Notes: a model not told the origin generated them from the sequence alone. 64,000 bases of DNA from Selenomonas ruminantium subsp. lactilytica TAM6421 (GCF_000284095.1 NC_017068.1:806001-870000), one strand, 5' to 3'. Shown: positions 43,646 through 52,925, counted from the stretch's first letter. Made by a program: numbers and translations.

Positions 43646-44499
43646 GTCAGGCGATAGCGCCGACGATCCGCGTGCAGAATGTGCGGCAGAACCGCCTGCA
43701 GCGCAAGCTCTATTTCTTTGGGGCCCTGGCCGTGTTGCTGATCGTGGCTTCATTCTTCAGCGAATACCTCTGTCCCTATGATCCCTATATGCAGGATATG
43801 TCACTGACCAAGGCGGCTCCCTCGGCTGAGCATCTATTGGGCACCGACCGCTATGGCCGGGATATGCTGTCCAGAGTCATTGCGGGCAGCAAGACCAGTA
43901 TATTCTCGACATTATTGCTGGTCGGTTTTATTACCGTCTTTGGCAGCCTGATTGGCATTATCTGTGCCTGGGCGGGGAAATGGGTGGATACCTTGCTTAT
44001 GCGCCTGTCCGATATGTTCCTGGCATTTCCCGGGTTGGTGTTTGCTTTAGCCGTAGCGGCAGTGCTGGGCGGCGGTGTCCATAATGCCATCTTTGCGCTG
44101 GCGGCCATCAGCTGGCCTAAATATGCGCGGCTCGCGCGCAGCCAGACCTTGGCGCTGCAATCGGCGGCCTTCATGCAGGCAGCGCAGATGGCGGGCAGCA
44201 GTACCTTCAAGATTATCCGCAAGCATGTGATACCCAATATCTCGGGGCCCATCCTCGTGACAGCCATGCTCGATATCGGCACCATGATGATGGAACTGGC
44301 CGGGCTGTCCTTTTTGGGACTCGGGGCTAAGCCGCCCATCCCGGAATGGGGCAGCATGATGAGCGATACCCGCAATCTTTTGCCCACCCAGCCATGGGTG
44401 ACCTTGGCGCCGGGCTTTGCAATCTTTCTCTCGGTGATGGTCTTTAATCTGCTCGGCGATACGGTGCGGGATTATCTCGATCCGAAGAACAGGAGATAG
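43642..44499 (+). CDS. nikC: Nik/Opp-type ABC transporter permease 2 (second operon)
   Basis: A 285-aa permease overlapping the previous gene by 4 bp. It has YLCPYDPYMQDMSLTKAAPS, EHLLGTDRYGRDMLSRVIAG and an EAA-type segment AQMAGSSTFKIIRKHVIPN. The N-terminal 30 residues before the first helix are basic. It pairs with the permease at 42704. Confidence 0.86.
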   Translation: MSQAIAPTIRVQNVRQNRLQRKLYFFGALAVLLIVASFFSEYLCPYDPYMQDMSLTKAAPSAEHLLGTDRYGRDMLSRVIAGSKTSIFSTLLLVGFITVFGSLIGIICAWAGKWVDTLLMRLSDMFLAFPGLVFALAVAAVLGGGVHNAIFALAAISWPKYARLARSQTLALQSAAFMQAAQMAGSSTFKIIRKHVIPNISGPILVTAMLDIGTMMMELAGLSFLGLGAKPPIPEWGSMMSDTRNLLPTQPWVTLAPGFAIFLSVMVFNLLGDTVRDYLDPKNRR

Positions 44500-44501
44500 G
44501 A

Positions 44502-45323
44502 ATGTCAGAAATCATTCGTTATGAACATGTGGATATCCGCTATAATGGTAATTTGACTGTTCAGGATATCAGCTTTTCCCTGCAGGAGGGGGAAATCCTG
44601 GGTATTGTGGGCGAAAGCGGCAGCGGCAAGTCCACGCTGCTGAAAGCGGCCCTCAATATGCTGGGCCGGGACGGTTTGGTCACGCGCGGGGATATCTATT
44701 ATAAGGGCTTGGATTTGCCGGATATCAGCGAGAAGGAAATGCAGAAGATCTGCGGTGCGGAAATCGGCATGATCTTCCAGCTGGCGGGAAACTCGTTCTG
44801 TCCCATCCGCACGGTGGGCGCCCAGATTCAAGAAATGATGGCCGCACATGGCCATGAGGATGCCCAAATGGTGGAGCGGGAAACCTGCGAACTGTTTACG
44901 AAGTTTGGCTTCAGCGAGCCCAAGCGCATCTGGGACAGCTATCCCTTTGAACTGTCCGGCGGCATGCAGCAGCGTGTCGGTGTAGCGGCAGCCATGTTGC
45001 TGCGGCCCAAGATCCTGCTGGCCGATGAGCCGACTTCAGCTCTCGATGTCACGGTGCAGAAACAGGTCATCGAGGAAATGCTGCTGGCCCGCAAGCTGTT
45101 CGGCACGGCAATCATCCTCGTCACCCATAATATCGGTGTGATTCGCGCCATGGCAGACAGCATGCTCGTGCTGCATCAGGGGAAGATGATGGAGTACGGT
45201 AAGGCCAAAGAGGTTTTGGCAAATCCCCAGTCTGCCTATACGAAAAAACTGCTGGCGGCGGTGCCCCGGCTTAGGAGGTCAGAGGCACGCAATGAACGAG
45301 ATCTTGCAAGTTGCGCATCTTAA
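44502..45323 (+). CDS. nikD: Nik/Opp-type ABC transporter ATPase 1 (second operon)
   Basis: A 273-aa ATPase: Walker A GESGSGKST, MIFQLAGNSFCPIRTVG, signature LSGGMQQRVGVAAAM, Walker B LLADEPTSALDV and VTHNIGVIRAMA. The Q-loop region reads LAGNSFCPIR in place of the more usual DPxxSLNP. The 3' end overlaps the next gene by 32 bp. Confidence 0.87.
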   Translation: MSEIIRYEHVDIRYNGNLTVQDISFSLQEGEILGIVGESGSGKSTLLKAALNMLGRDGLVTRGDIYYKGLDLPDISEKEMQKICGAEIGMIFQLAGNSFCPIRTVGAQIQEMMAAHGHEDAQMVERETCELFTKFGFSEPKRIWDSYPFELSGGMQQRVGVAAAMLLRPKILLADEPTSALDVTVQKQVIEEMLLARKLFGTAIILVTHNIGVIRAMADSMLVLHQGKMMEYGKAKEVLANPQSAYTKKLLAAVPRLRRSEARNERDLASCAS

Positions 45324-46053
45324 AAAAGTGTTTTCCCGTCAGGACGGTCCGGATATCATAGCGGTAGATGATGTCAGCTTTTCCCTGCAGAAAGGGGAGA
45401 AGCTGGCAATTATCGGTGAAAGCGGCAGCGGTAAGACCACTGTGGCCCGCATGATTGCCCGGCTCTTGGAAGCTGATGCCGGCAGCATCATGCTGGACGG
45501 AGAGGATATAACGCAGGCCAAGGGCACAAAGCTCAAACAGGCCTATACCCGGATGCAGATGGTGTTCCAAAATCCGCAGGACAGCTTTGATCCGCGCTGC
45601 ACATTGGGCGATGGCATCAGCGAGAGCCTGCGCAATCATGGCAAAAGCAAAAAACAGGCGGCAGATATGACGAAGAACCTGCTGGCCCTGTGCGGCTTGG
45701 GCGAAGAATTTGCCCGCCGTTATCCTCATGAGGTTAGCGGCGGCCAATGCCAGCGGGCGGCTATCGCCCGGGCCTTGGCTATCGAACCGGAACTCGTGAT
45801 CCTCGATGAAGCCACATCGGCATTGGATGTGACCGTGCAGGCAGAGGTCCTGGACCTATTGAACCGCCTGCAGCAGGACAGGGGCATAGCCTATCTCTTC
45901 ATCTGCCACGATATCGCCTTGGTGCAGGACTTCTGCGACCGGGTGATCGTCATGCACAATGGCCGGATTGTAGAAGAAGGAACGCCGGATGATGTTATTA
46001 GCAATCCTCAACAAACTTACACAAAAAACTTGATTGATAGTGTTTTGATGTAG
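45292..46053 (+). CDS. nikE: Nik/Opp-type ABC transporter ATPase 2 (second operon)
   Basis: A 253-aa ATPase with Walker A GESGSGKTT, Q-loop MVFQNPQDSFDPRCTLG, signature VSGGQCQRAAIARALAIEPE and Walker B LVILDEATSALD. GGAGGT lies just before the ATG at 45292 inside the preceding gene. Confidence 0.88.
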   Translation: MNEILQVAHLKKVFSRQDGPDIIAVDDVSFSLQKGEKLAIIGESGSGKTTVARMIARLLEADAGSIMLDGEDITQAKGTKLKQAYTRMQMVFQNPQDSFDPRCTLGDGISESLRNHGKSKKQAADMTKNLLALCGLGEEFARRYPHEVSGGQCQRAAIARALAIEPELVILDEATSALDVTVQAEVLDLLNRLQQDRGIAYLFICHDIALVQDFCDRVIVMHNGRIVEEGTPDDVISNPQQTYTKNLIDSVLM

Positions 46054-46150
46054 GCCTTCCCCTTGAGGGGGCGGCGAAGCCGCGGGAGTCCAGTGGACTC
46101 CCCGGGCAGTGTCAGCCTTCAGGCTGACGGATGAGGTGTATTTTCTTTAA
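46054..46150 (+). repeat. Palindrome-rich intergenic repeat within the second importer operon
   Basis: Consecutive dyads: CCTTCCCCTTGAGGGGGCGG, GGCGAAGCCGC, GGAGTCCAGTGGACTCC and GTCAGCCTTCAGGCTGAC. A partly similar stretch (GGCTGACG, CTTCCGCCGCTGCGG) precedes meaB at 29190-29250. It separates the ATPase genes from the binding-protein gene and may act in mRNA processing to set protein ratios. Confidence 0.5.
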
Positions 46151-46171
46151 CAAGGGGAAGGAGAATTATCA

Positions 46172-47725
46172 ATGAAATGGAAAAAACTATTGGCACTGGG
46201 CTTAGGCGTATGCCTTAGCGTGGGCGTGCTGGCTGGCTGCGGTAACGACACGGCCGGCAAGGGAAATGGGGAAAAGGTGCTCACTATCGGTGATACGACC
46301 TTCAACAGCTCCAATGAGGAGCCGGATGTGAACCCGCATAATGCTTATGCTGGCTGGGCCTGCATTCGCTATGGTATCGGTGAGACACTCATCAAATACT
46401 CCGACAATATGGAAATACAGCCCTGGCTGGCTGTGAAGTGGGAGAATGTCGATCCGCTGACCTGGAAATTCACGCTGCGGGATGGCGTGAAGTTCTCGAG
46501 TGGCCGTGCTATGGATGCGGCTGCGGTCAAGCAGTGCCTGGAGCATCTGATTGCCAATAACAAGCGGGCCGCGCAGGACCTGAAGATTGCCTCCATTGAG
46601 GCCAATGGGCAGGAACTCATCATCAAGACCAAGGAACCCAAACCGGCACTTTTGAACTATCTGGGCGATCCCTATGGCTGCATCATCGATGTCGATGCTG
46701 GCTTTGACAAAGGCATCGTAGCTGGTACGGGCCCGTACATCGCCGTGGATATGAAGACTGATGACCATCTGACGCTCAAGAAGAATGAGAATTATTGGGG
46801 CGGCACGCCGAAGCTGGACAAGCTGACCATCCGCACGATCACGGATGGCAATACGCTGTCTAATGCCCTGCAGTCCGGTGAGGTGCAGGCTGCTTACGGG
46901 ATGGCCTATGAAAGCTATCCGCTGTTCCGCAACGATAAATACACGATTTCCCAGATCGCTACGTCCCGCTGCTTCTTCGGCAAGATGAATTTCGATTCGG
47001 ATTCCGTATGTTCCGATCCTGCGGTGCGTCAGGCCATCTCCATGGGCATCGACAAGGAAAATTTCGTGGCCAAGCTGCTGGATGGCAATGGCTTCCCGGC
47101 TAATGGCGTATTCCCGGCAGGTCCGGCCTTTGGCGGCGACAAGGTCAAAGCGGAGAAATTCGATCCGGAAGGGGCCAAGAAGGTCCTCGAAGCTGCTGGC
47201 TGGGTGGATACCGACGGTGACGGAATCCGCGAAAAGAACGGCAAGAAGCTTATCGTGAAATGGCTGACCTATCCGAGCCGTCAGGAACTGCCGCTGCTGG
47301 CTGAATCCGCGCAGGCAACGCTCAAAGACATCGGCATGCAGGTGGAAGTCAACTGCACCGCTGATAACAATCAGGCTGTCAAGGATGTCAAGGGCTGGGA
47401 TGTCTACGCTATGGCCAACGTGCAGGCACCGACCGGTGATCCGGAATACTGGTTCACGGTATTTGCCACGGGCAATGCCACCAAGAATCAGGGCAAATAC
47501 CAGAGTGCCAAGCTCGATGCACTGGAAGCACAGCTGAGCCAGGAATTCGATCCGGCCAAACGTGCCCAGCTGGCCCTGGAGATGCAGCAGGTTGTCCTCG
47601 ATGACCATGCCTTCGTATTCTGCTCCTTCCTCAAGATGAGCATGATTTCCAAGGCAAATGTCAAGAACTATACCTCACATGCCTGCGATTACTATCAGGT
47701 AACGGCTGATTTGGATCTTGAATAA
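46172..47725 (+). CDS. nikA: Nik/Opp-type substrate-binding lipoprotein (second operon)
   Basis: A 517-aa SBP_bac_5 lipoprotein with lipobox LAGCG. It carries LIKYSDNMEIQPWLAVKWEN, PLTWKFTLRDGVKFSSG and GTGPYIAVDMKTDDHLTLKK. It is a paralogue of the protein at 35263 with clear divergence in the middle third. The start follows AAGGGGAAGGAG. Being last in the operon, behind a palindromic repeat, is unlike the first importer. Confidence 0.86.
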   Translation: MKWKKLLALGLGVCLSVGVLAGCGNDTAGKGNGEKVLTIGDTTFNSSNEEPDVNPHNAYAGWACIRYGIGETLIKYSDNMEIQPWLAVKWENVDPLTWKFTLRDGVKFSSGRAMDAAAVKQCLEHLIANNKRAAQDLKIASIEANGQELIIKTKEPKPALLNYLGDPYGCIIDVDAGFDKGIVAGTGPYIAVDMKTDDHLTLKKNENYWGGTPKLDKLTIRTITDGNTLSNALQSGEVQAAYGMAYESYPLFRNDKYTISQIATSRCFFGKMNFDSDSVCSDPAVRQAISMGIDKENFVAKLLDGNGFPANGVFPAGPAFGGDKVKAEKFDPEGAKKVLEAAGWVDTDGDGIREKNGKKLIVKWLTYPSRQELPLLAESAQATLKDIGMQVEVNCTADNNQAVKDVKGWDVYAMANVQAPTGDPEYWFTVFATGNATKNQGKYQSAKLDALEAQLSQEFDPAKRAQLALEMQQVVLDDHAFVFCSFLKMSMISKANVKNYTSHACDYYQVTADLDLE

Positions 47726-47748
47726 GCCAAAGTTTTTATAAGATTATC

Positions 47749-47796
47749 AAATGGTTCCAATAACTATTTTTTTAGTTATTGGAACCATTTCTTTTT
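47749..47796 (+). terminator. Strong terminator after the second importer
   Basis: An 18-bp perfect stem, AAATGGTTCCAATAACTA (47749-47766) with its complement at 47773-47790, and a CTTTTTT tail. It separates the transport region from the VWA/sheath cluster. Confidence 0.95.
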
Positions 47797-47878
47797 TATT
47801 CAGGGAAAATAGTCCTAACAAAAATGGGTTTACGTATAATTTTAATCAATTTTTTATGGAACTTTAATTTGCCTTTAA

Positions 47879-47907
47879 TTGACACTAATTATCACTGATA
47901 GTATCAT
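47879..47907 (+). promoter_or_regulatory. Promoter of the injection-system-like cluster
   Basis: TTGACA (47879-47884) and TATCAT (47902-47907) are 17 bp apart. It stands about 50 bp before the leader hairpin. Confidence 0.7.
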
Positions 47908-47957
47908 ATTATATGGATGCACAAGGGATACAAATGGTACAGTAAAATGTACAAAAG

Positions 47958-48007
47958 AGTACATCAGGTCAAGGAACATGTAACTTGCGTCTGATGTACT
48001 TTTTTTT
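47958..48007 (+). terminator. Leader terminator/attenuator ahead of the VWA gene
   Basis: AGTACATCAG (47958-47967) pairs perfectly with CTGATGTACT (47991-48000), with an 8-T run following. It would stop transcription about 95 nt after the promoter and produce a short RNA unless antiterminated. The upstream TGTAC repeats (near 47948) could form an alternative pairing. Confidence 0.65.
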
Positions 48008-49757
48008 GAAAAAATTTGACAGGTCGGGGGGAAACGAAACGGAACGGATTGATTTTTCTATTTTATGGAGAGGTTTGGCAGTATTGTTGACTGCCTTTTT
48101 TATGTTGAGCTGTCGGACAGAGGCATCACTGCCCAGAGAGCTGCAACGTCAGGAGGTCATTTTCCTGATTGATTCCAGTCAGTCGATGGTGGATTCAGAT
48201 CCGCTGCGGCTGATTCCGGAAACGGTGCTGGAGATGAGTGCAATTCTGCCCCGGCACTGTTCTGTGGGAATCTATGCCTACAGCAATGAGGTGAATAAGC
48301 TGCAGCCTTTGGCCGGGATGAGCGGACTGCCGGCCAAGTCCCTGCAGGCCATCAACTACGCGGGCTATACCAATACCGGAGCAGCTATGCAGCAGGCTGT
48401 GGCGGCTTTTTCGACGGAGGGGGAGGCTGCCCGCAGCATCGTGATCATCACCGATGGGGAAATCATGCTGCCCAGCAGTGGCGAGACATTAGCTTCGGTC
48501 AAAGCGTTCCAGGAGGCCATGACGGCCTGCCGGGAGCGGGGCATCAAGGTATATATGCTGGCTTTGGGCGGCAAGCAGACGACGCCGCAGGCCAATATCT
48601 ACGCGAGTGATATCATCTATGCCACGGCCCCAGACGCCTCGGCAGTCCCGCAGATGGGAGCCGGACTGATTGAGGCGAACTGGGCGGTGGGCAAGCTGCA
48701 GCGGACGGCGGACAACAGCGGCGTGGTGAATCTGTCCATGCCTGTACCGTCTGCGGCAGTCCGGCATTTGCGCGTCGTGGTCCGCAAGCAGGCAGGCGAT
48801 ACTGCCGCCGGTGGTCAATTGACCGGTCAGGAGGTTTATGATGGCCCGGCACTGCGCATCTTTGCGGTGCAGAATCCAGCACAGGATATCAAGCTGACAG
48901 GACTAAAAAATGGGGAAACGGTGGATGTTTATCCGCAGCTGGCAGCTGATCTGGAAACGGAAGTCGTGGAGGATAAGGAAGCGCAGAACGTCACTTTGAA
49001 GATTACCCCGGTAACTGTGGATGGTAACGGGCAGTCTTTGGTGGCGGATGCTTCTTTCAACGGCAGGGAAATACCGGTCTGGCTGGATGATGATTATTAT
49101 CCGGGGACGGTGCAGGATGGCAGTATCTGTGTGGAATTGCCGCAGGACTGGCAGGGCGCAGGCAGGATCTTGCCGGCTTTTGCCGAATGGGGCTGGAATG
49201 CAGATTGCCAGCCGGCAGCGGTGACGCGGGACATAGCCAAGGCAGAGAAACAGCCGATGCAGCCGGTTCTGCTGATCCTGGTGATTGGCGGCGTGGGAAT
49301 CTGTCTGCTGGCGGGACTGTTTATCGCCTTGCGGCTGAAAGCAGGCCGGCAGGCGAAACGGCGTCAGCCCCTCCCGCAGAACCGTCCGTCCTGGCCGGAA
49401 CATTACACGGGCGAATTGACCATCCGGGATATCCGCACGCGGTCGGGGCGCGATCATCGGGTGCGCGTCATCAATCTTTATCGTCATTTGGAGCATATTG
49501 CCCTGCCCTTGCGGAATATCTTCCGGGAATGTCAGCTGCCGGATACGATGCCGGAGCTGGATGGGCTGGAGTTGCATCCCGGGCGGAAGGGCATCTGGCT
49601 GGATAACGATTCCCGGGCGACGGTCCTCAAAGACGGGGACCTTGTCTTGCGGGGGACGAGCTGCTTCATGGGCTATGATGAGCCGGTGCAGCTTTCCTTC
49701 GGTGATGGGCAGCTGGCCCTGACCATGGTCCTGAAAGACCTCAAGCCACAATCTTAG
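48006..49757 (+). CDS. Envelope-anchored VWA-domain protein of the injection-like cluster
   Basis: The protein has an N-terminal hydrophobic stretch with a lipobox-like FFMLSC, a von Willebrand A domain and a late membrane helix (VLLILVIGGVGICLLAGLFI), then a basic cytoplasmic tail of about 140 residues. The VWA domain contains a full MIDAS: DSSQS, a Thr in YTNTGAAMQ, and IITDGE. Such proteins use metal-dependent adhesion or assembly contacts. The start is uncertain: no good Shine-Dalgarno precedes TTG 48006, and TTG 48084 lies 10 bp after GGAGAGG but cuts into the signal sequence. It heads the cluster. Its cytoplasmic tail could hand signals to the FHA and phosphatase proteins. Confidence 0.7.
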   Translation: MKKFDRSGGNETERIDFSILWRGLAVLLTAFFMLSCRTEASLPRELQRQEVIFLIDSSQSMVDSDPLRLIPETVLEMSAILPRHCSVGIYAYSNEVNKLQPLAGMSGLPAKSLQAINYAGYTNTGAAMQQAVAAFSTEGEAARSIVIITDGEIMLPSSGETLASVKAFQEAMTACRERGIKVYMLALGGKQTTPQANIYASDIIYATAPDASAVPQMGAGLIEANWAVGKLQRTADNSGVVNLSMPVPSAAVRHLRVVVRKQAGDTAAGGQLTGQEVYDGPALRIFAVQNPAQDIKLTGLKNGETVDVYPQLAADLETEVVEDKEAQNVTLKITPVTVDGNGQSLVADASFNGREIPVWLDDDYYPGTVQDGSICVELPQDWQGAGRILPAFAEWGWNADCQPAAVTRDIAKAEKQPMQPVLLILVIGGVGICLLAGLFIALRLKAGRQAKRRQPLPQNRPSWPEHYTGELTIRDIRTRSGRDHRVRVINLYRHLEHIALPLRNIFRECQLPDTMPELDGLELHPGRKGIWLDNDSRATVLKDGDLVLRGTSCFMGYDEPVQLSFGDGQLALTMVLKDLKPQS

Positions 49758-49802
49758 CTAATCGTATGATTACATAAACATAAATGAAAAGGAGTTAATG
49801 AA

Positions 49803-51995
49803 ATGGCAAAAATTATTTCGCAGACGAACCGCACGATGCTGTTCGAGGAAATCAACCCCGAAAAGCTGGACCTGCTCACGATGGTCGGGGATACGAAGGC
49901 CCTGGACAGCCTGAGCGATGAGAAGATCAAGGAGCTCAATGAAAAGCTGCTGGTTCATGACTTTCAGGAATTTTTGGATAAATTCGATCCGGTAGTCTAT
50001 TCATTCTTCAATGCCAATACCCAGCGTGTCATGTACACCTTGAAAAAGCCGGAGAATGTGCCAGAGGACCTGCTCACGGCCATTCATCTGAACATGCACA
50101 ATGATTTCCTGCGCATGCTCTTGACGCTGGTGGATACGAAGCGCTCGCAAGGTTTGCTGAACGTGGACTTCAAGTTTGAGAAGCTCACGGACCTGATTTC
50201 CCCGCATAAGGTCATGGAGGATATCAAGCAGGAACGCAAGGAACTGCGCTATGTCTACAGCAAGTATGTGGAACTCGAAGAGGGCGATCCGAAGAAGCTC
50301 GATTACGGCGACAAGCTCAATGTCATGTTTGAGGAAGCCAGCACCAACTACAACAATGTCATGGCCATGCTGCCGCTGGCCATTGAGGATATCAAGACGC
50401 GCCTGCTTTTGGGTACGGATCAGAACAATAAGCAGGATACGGCCTTGGCACTCGGCGTGCTGACCATGGGCGAGAGCGGCGAGCTCAAAGTCATCGAAGC
50501 ACCGAAGCCCGAGACCAATGCGCTGATGACGCTGGACGACAATATCAACGAAGGCTTGATTGCGGCAATCGAAGACGATTACGAAGCGCTGAATGAAGAA
50601 AATCACAACGATTATGTCAAGGCGCTCGTAACCCGCACCTTCTGCCCGCTGCCGTCCTCCATCGTTTCGGAAGTGGATGTGGCGCAGGAAATCGAGAACT
50701 ACAACACCTATCTGGATTTCTACAAGCAGGCCAAGGATGATTTCATCAAGACAGTGAAGCCGTTGATCGAAAAGATCCTGGGTGTGCGCATGTTCTTTGA
50801 ACAGTATCCGGCCCGCACCAAGGGGATGCGCCCGTCGCTCTTCATCACCAACGTGAAGAATGACCAGCTGGCCCAGGCATCCTATCTGCCGCGTCTGCGC
50901 ACCTTCCTCAACACGGTCAATGCCAAAAACGATTTCAAGAATACCGTCTGGTATGCCATCTATCCATCTTTGGAACTCGACCGTCCGGCCAAGGCCCGCA
51001 TCACCCGCCAGCGCTTTGCCGGCAACAACGCGCCGAAGAATACCGGCGCCAACAGTCTGGAATCGCTGAGTGCAATCCTCGATGTGCTCAAGGATTTCCG
51101 GGTGCAGTGCTTCTTCAATTTCGAGACGAGTGACAAGACGAGCTTCAGCAGCATGGCCACCGAGGGCATTGATAAATATGTGGAACGTTGCCAGCCGCTG
51201 ACGGATCATCTCTACAGCGAATATGCGATTCCCTGCCTGCCAAACTTCACGGTTATCCCGCGGGATAAATCCGGTGTGCTGTTGGATGCCAAGATGAAGA
51301 TCAACGAAGACAATCTCGTGGAACTGTCCAAGGATCAGCAGGATATCATGAAACTCTGGATCGATGGTGTCTATATCGACGCTTCCTATGTGGCAGCTGG
51401 CATTGAAGCGGCCTGCCAGGATCCGGCTTACCTGCGCGACGTGTTCCGCCGCGACGTGGACAGCGAGCTGCCGGGCGTGGCCTTTGACTTTGAATCCGGC
51501 GACCATGCACTGCAGGTACGCACGACGCTGGCCAAGGAAATCACGGGCTTCACGAATCCCATCAAGGATGAGATCAACCGCCGGGGCTTTGGCTTTGTCT
51601 TCTCCTCGGAAAATGCGGTGTTTGCCGGCCATAATATCACGAATATCATGGTCTACAAGGCCCGCAACCTGCTCTATGATGAGAATCTCGGTGTATTCGA
51701 GCCGGTGTACAAGACGCAGGTCACGACCTATATCGAGCGCGTCCTGCGCCATGCTTCCGGGGATTTCAAGCAGGACCATATCGTGGAATTCTTCAGCAAC
51801 AATCCCAACAGCCAGAAGAGCAAATGGCTCAGCAAGCGCAATATGGTCAATGCCATCATCGGCGTGGGCGACGATATCGACTATGCCATCGACGAGGAAA
51901 ACGGCATGTGCACGCTCGATATCACCTTCAATGGCAATATGCGCAATCTCACCATCGAGACCAACCGTATCACGACAGCTCATCGCGCTTCCTGA
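49803..51995 (+). CDS. Large contractile-sheath-like (TssC/phage-sheath-like) protein, divergent
   Basis: A 730-aa soluble, acidic protein that begins AKIISQTNRTMLFEEINPEK. I recognise no domain with certainty. Indications for a sheath subunit are its position next to tube-like genes, the C-terminal pattern NPIKDEINRRGFGFVFSSEN and VFAGHNITN (sheath proteins have a similar IN.RGi...G.rT strand), and a helix-rich N-terminal half. It is longer than the usual TssC of about 500 residues. It has no signal peptide. Alternatives are a large structural or regulatory protein of unknown fold. The ATG follows AAAGGAG. Confidence 0.5.
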   Translation: MAKIISQTNRTMLFEEINPEKLDLLTMVGDTKALDSLSDEKIKELNEKLLVHDFQEFLDKFDPVVYSFFNANTQRVMYTLKKPENVPEDLLTAIHLNMHNDFLRMLLTLVDTKRSQGLLNVDFKFEKLTDLISPHKVMEDIKQERKELRYVYSKYVELEEGDPKKLDYGDKLNVMFEEASTNYNNVMAMLPLAIEDIKTRLLLGTDQNNKQDTALALGVLTMGESGELKVIEAPKPETNALMTLDDNINEGLIAAIEDDYEALNEENHNDYVKALVTRTFCPLPSSIVSEVDVAQEIENYNTYLDFYKQAKDDFIKTVKPLIEKILGVRMFFEQYPARTKGMRPSLFITNVKNDQLAQASYLPRLRTFLNTVNAKNDFKNTVWYAIYPSLELDRPAKARITRQRFAGNNAPKNTGANSLESLSAILDVLKDFRVQCFFNFETSDKTSFSSMATEGIDKYVERCQPLTDHLYSEYAIPCLPNFTVIPRDKSGVLLDAKMKINEDNLVELSKDQQDIMKLWIDGVYIDASYVAAGIEAACQDPAYLRDVFRRDVDSELPGVAFDFESGDHALQVRTTLAKEITGFTNPIKDEINRRGFGFVFSSENAVFAGHNITNIMVYKARNLLYDENLGVFEPVYKTQVTTYIERVLRHASGDFKQDHIVEFFSNNPNSQKSKWLSKRNMVNAIIGVGDDIDYAIDEENGMCTLDITFNGNMRNLTIETNRITTAHRAS

Positions 51996-52052
51996 CGCGA
52001 TAGTTGCATAGATGTTTTTAGAAGATCCTGATTCCAAAGGAGGATAAAGATT

Positions 52053-52481
52053 ATGGGTTTTCGAGTTAATGTTACCGGCGGCGCCGAACAGATTTCGTTC
52101 GACGAACGCAGTATCACGAAAGTGGAGTTCTTCTCCGACACGCCGGATGATTCCAACGCCAGAGCCAGAGACATCCGTCTCAGTGTCAAGATCTGGGGCA
52201 AGATGAATTTCTCCCTGGGCGGTCAGGCCGTGGACAGCACCATGGGCGTGGCCAAATGGGCGCAGGTGCCGGCAGAACGTTCGGACTGCTACCGCAACGC
52301 CGTCGTGGATGTCGTCGCTGCGGGACAGATGGTGCGCCAGTATACCTTCCCCAACGCCTTTGTCGTGGAGTATACGGAAGACCTGGATGATGAAGCCGGT
52401 GTCGGTCAGTTCTATCTGCATATCAAGCAGAAGAAGGACCTCAACACTTCGGTACAGCTTAACGGCGGTTTTGGCGCTTGA
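52053..52481 (+). CDS. Hcp/tail-tube-like protein 1
   Basis: A 142-aa all-beta protein with the family pattern shared by three proteins of this cluster: GFRVNVTGGAEQISFDE at the N-terminus, VAKWAQVPAERSDCYRN in the middle, then YTFPNAFVVEYTEDLDDEAG and FYLHIKQKKDL at the end. The order of strands and the length match Hcp and phage tail-tube proteins, which stack as hexameric rings. It follows the sheath-like gene by 57 bp behind AAAGGAGG and precedes its paralogue by 18 bp. Assignment as a tube protein is inference from pattern and context. Confidence 0.6.
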   Translation: MGFRVNVTGGAEQISFDERSITKVEFFSDTPDDSNARARDIRLSVKIWGKMNFSLGGQAVDSTMGVAKWAQVPAERSDCYRNAVVDVVAAGQMVRQYTFPNAFVVEYTEDLDDEAGVGQFYLHIKQKKDLNTSVQLNGGFGA

Positions 52482-52499
52482 TAGAGGGAGGAAGAAACA

Positions 52500-52925
52500 A
52501 TGTCTTTTCAGGTACAGGTTACCGGCGCGGAACCTTTTTCCATTGAGCCGGAATGCACGAAGCACGTAAAATTCAGCACGGATATCCCCATGGATTCCGA
52601 TGCACGCACGAAAGATGTCGGCGCGACCTTGGTCATCTCCGGCAAGATCCTGGCCAATGCCACGGGCGCGGCTGCGGACAGCACCCGCCAGATGCTCCTG
52701 TGGTCGGTGGTTCCCGCAGAACGGGCCGAAGCTTATCGCAACGTCACGGTTACCTATGTAGCGGGCGGTGTGGTCGAACGCAAATACACCTTCACCAATG
52801 CCTTTGTGGTGGATTATCAGGAAGTCTATGATGATGGTGACGGCAATGGTACGTTCACGCTCTGGCTCAAACAGAAGAAGGACAAGATGGCTGAACTGCA
52901 GGTGGAAGGCGGATATTCTGCCTAA
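52500..52925 (+). CDS. Hcp/tail-tube-like protein 2
   Basis: A 141-aa paralogue of the preceding protein: SFQVQVTGAEPFSIEPE, LLWSVVPAERAEAYRN, YTFTNAFVVDYQEVYDDGDG and FTLWLKQKKDKM. Two adjacent copies could form mixed rings or a stack with distinct ends. GAGGGAGGAAG precedes the ATG. Confidence 0.6.
   Translation: MSFQVQVTGAEPFSIEPECTKHVKFSTDIPMDSDARTKDVGATLVISGKILANATGAAADSTRQMLLWSVVPAERAEAYRNVTVTYVAGGVVERKYTFTNAFVVDYQEVYDDGDGNGTFTLWLKQKKDKMAELQVEGGYSA

Noticed and set aside
46054-46150. Possible terminator inside the second importer operon
   Set aside because: The dyads lack a T-run, so I keep it as a palindromic repeat; full termination would separate the binding protein from its transporter.
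48006-49757. VWA gene as part of a tellurite-resistance (Ter) or chelatase complex
   Set aside because: No TerD/TerC-type gene or MoxR AAA+ ATPase lies nearby, and the late membrane helix with a cytoplasmic tail does not fit a chelatase subunit.
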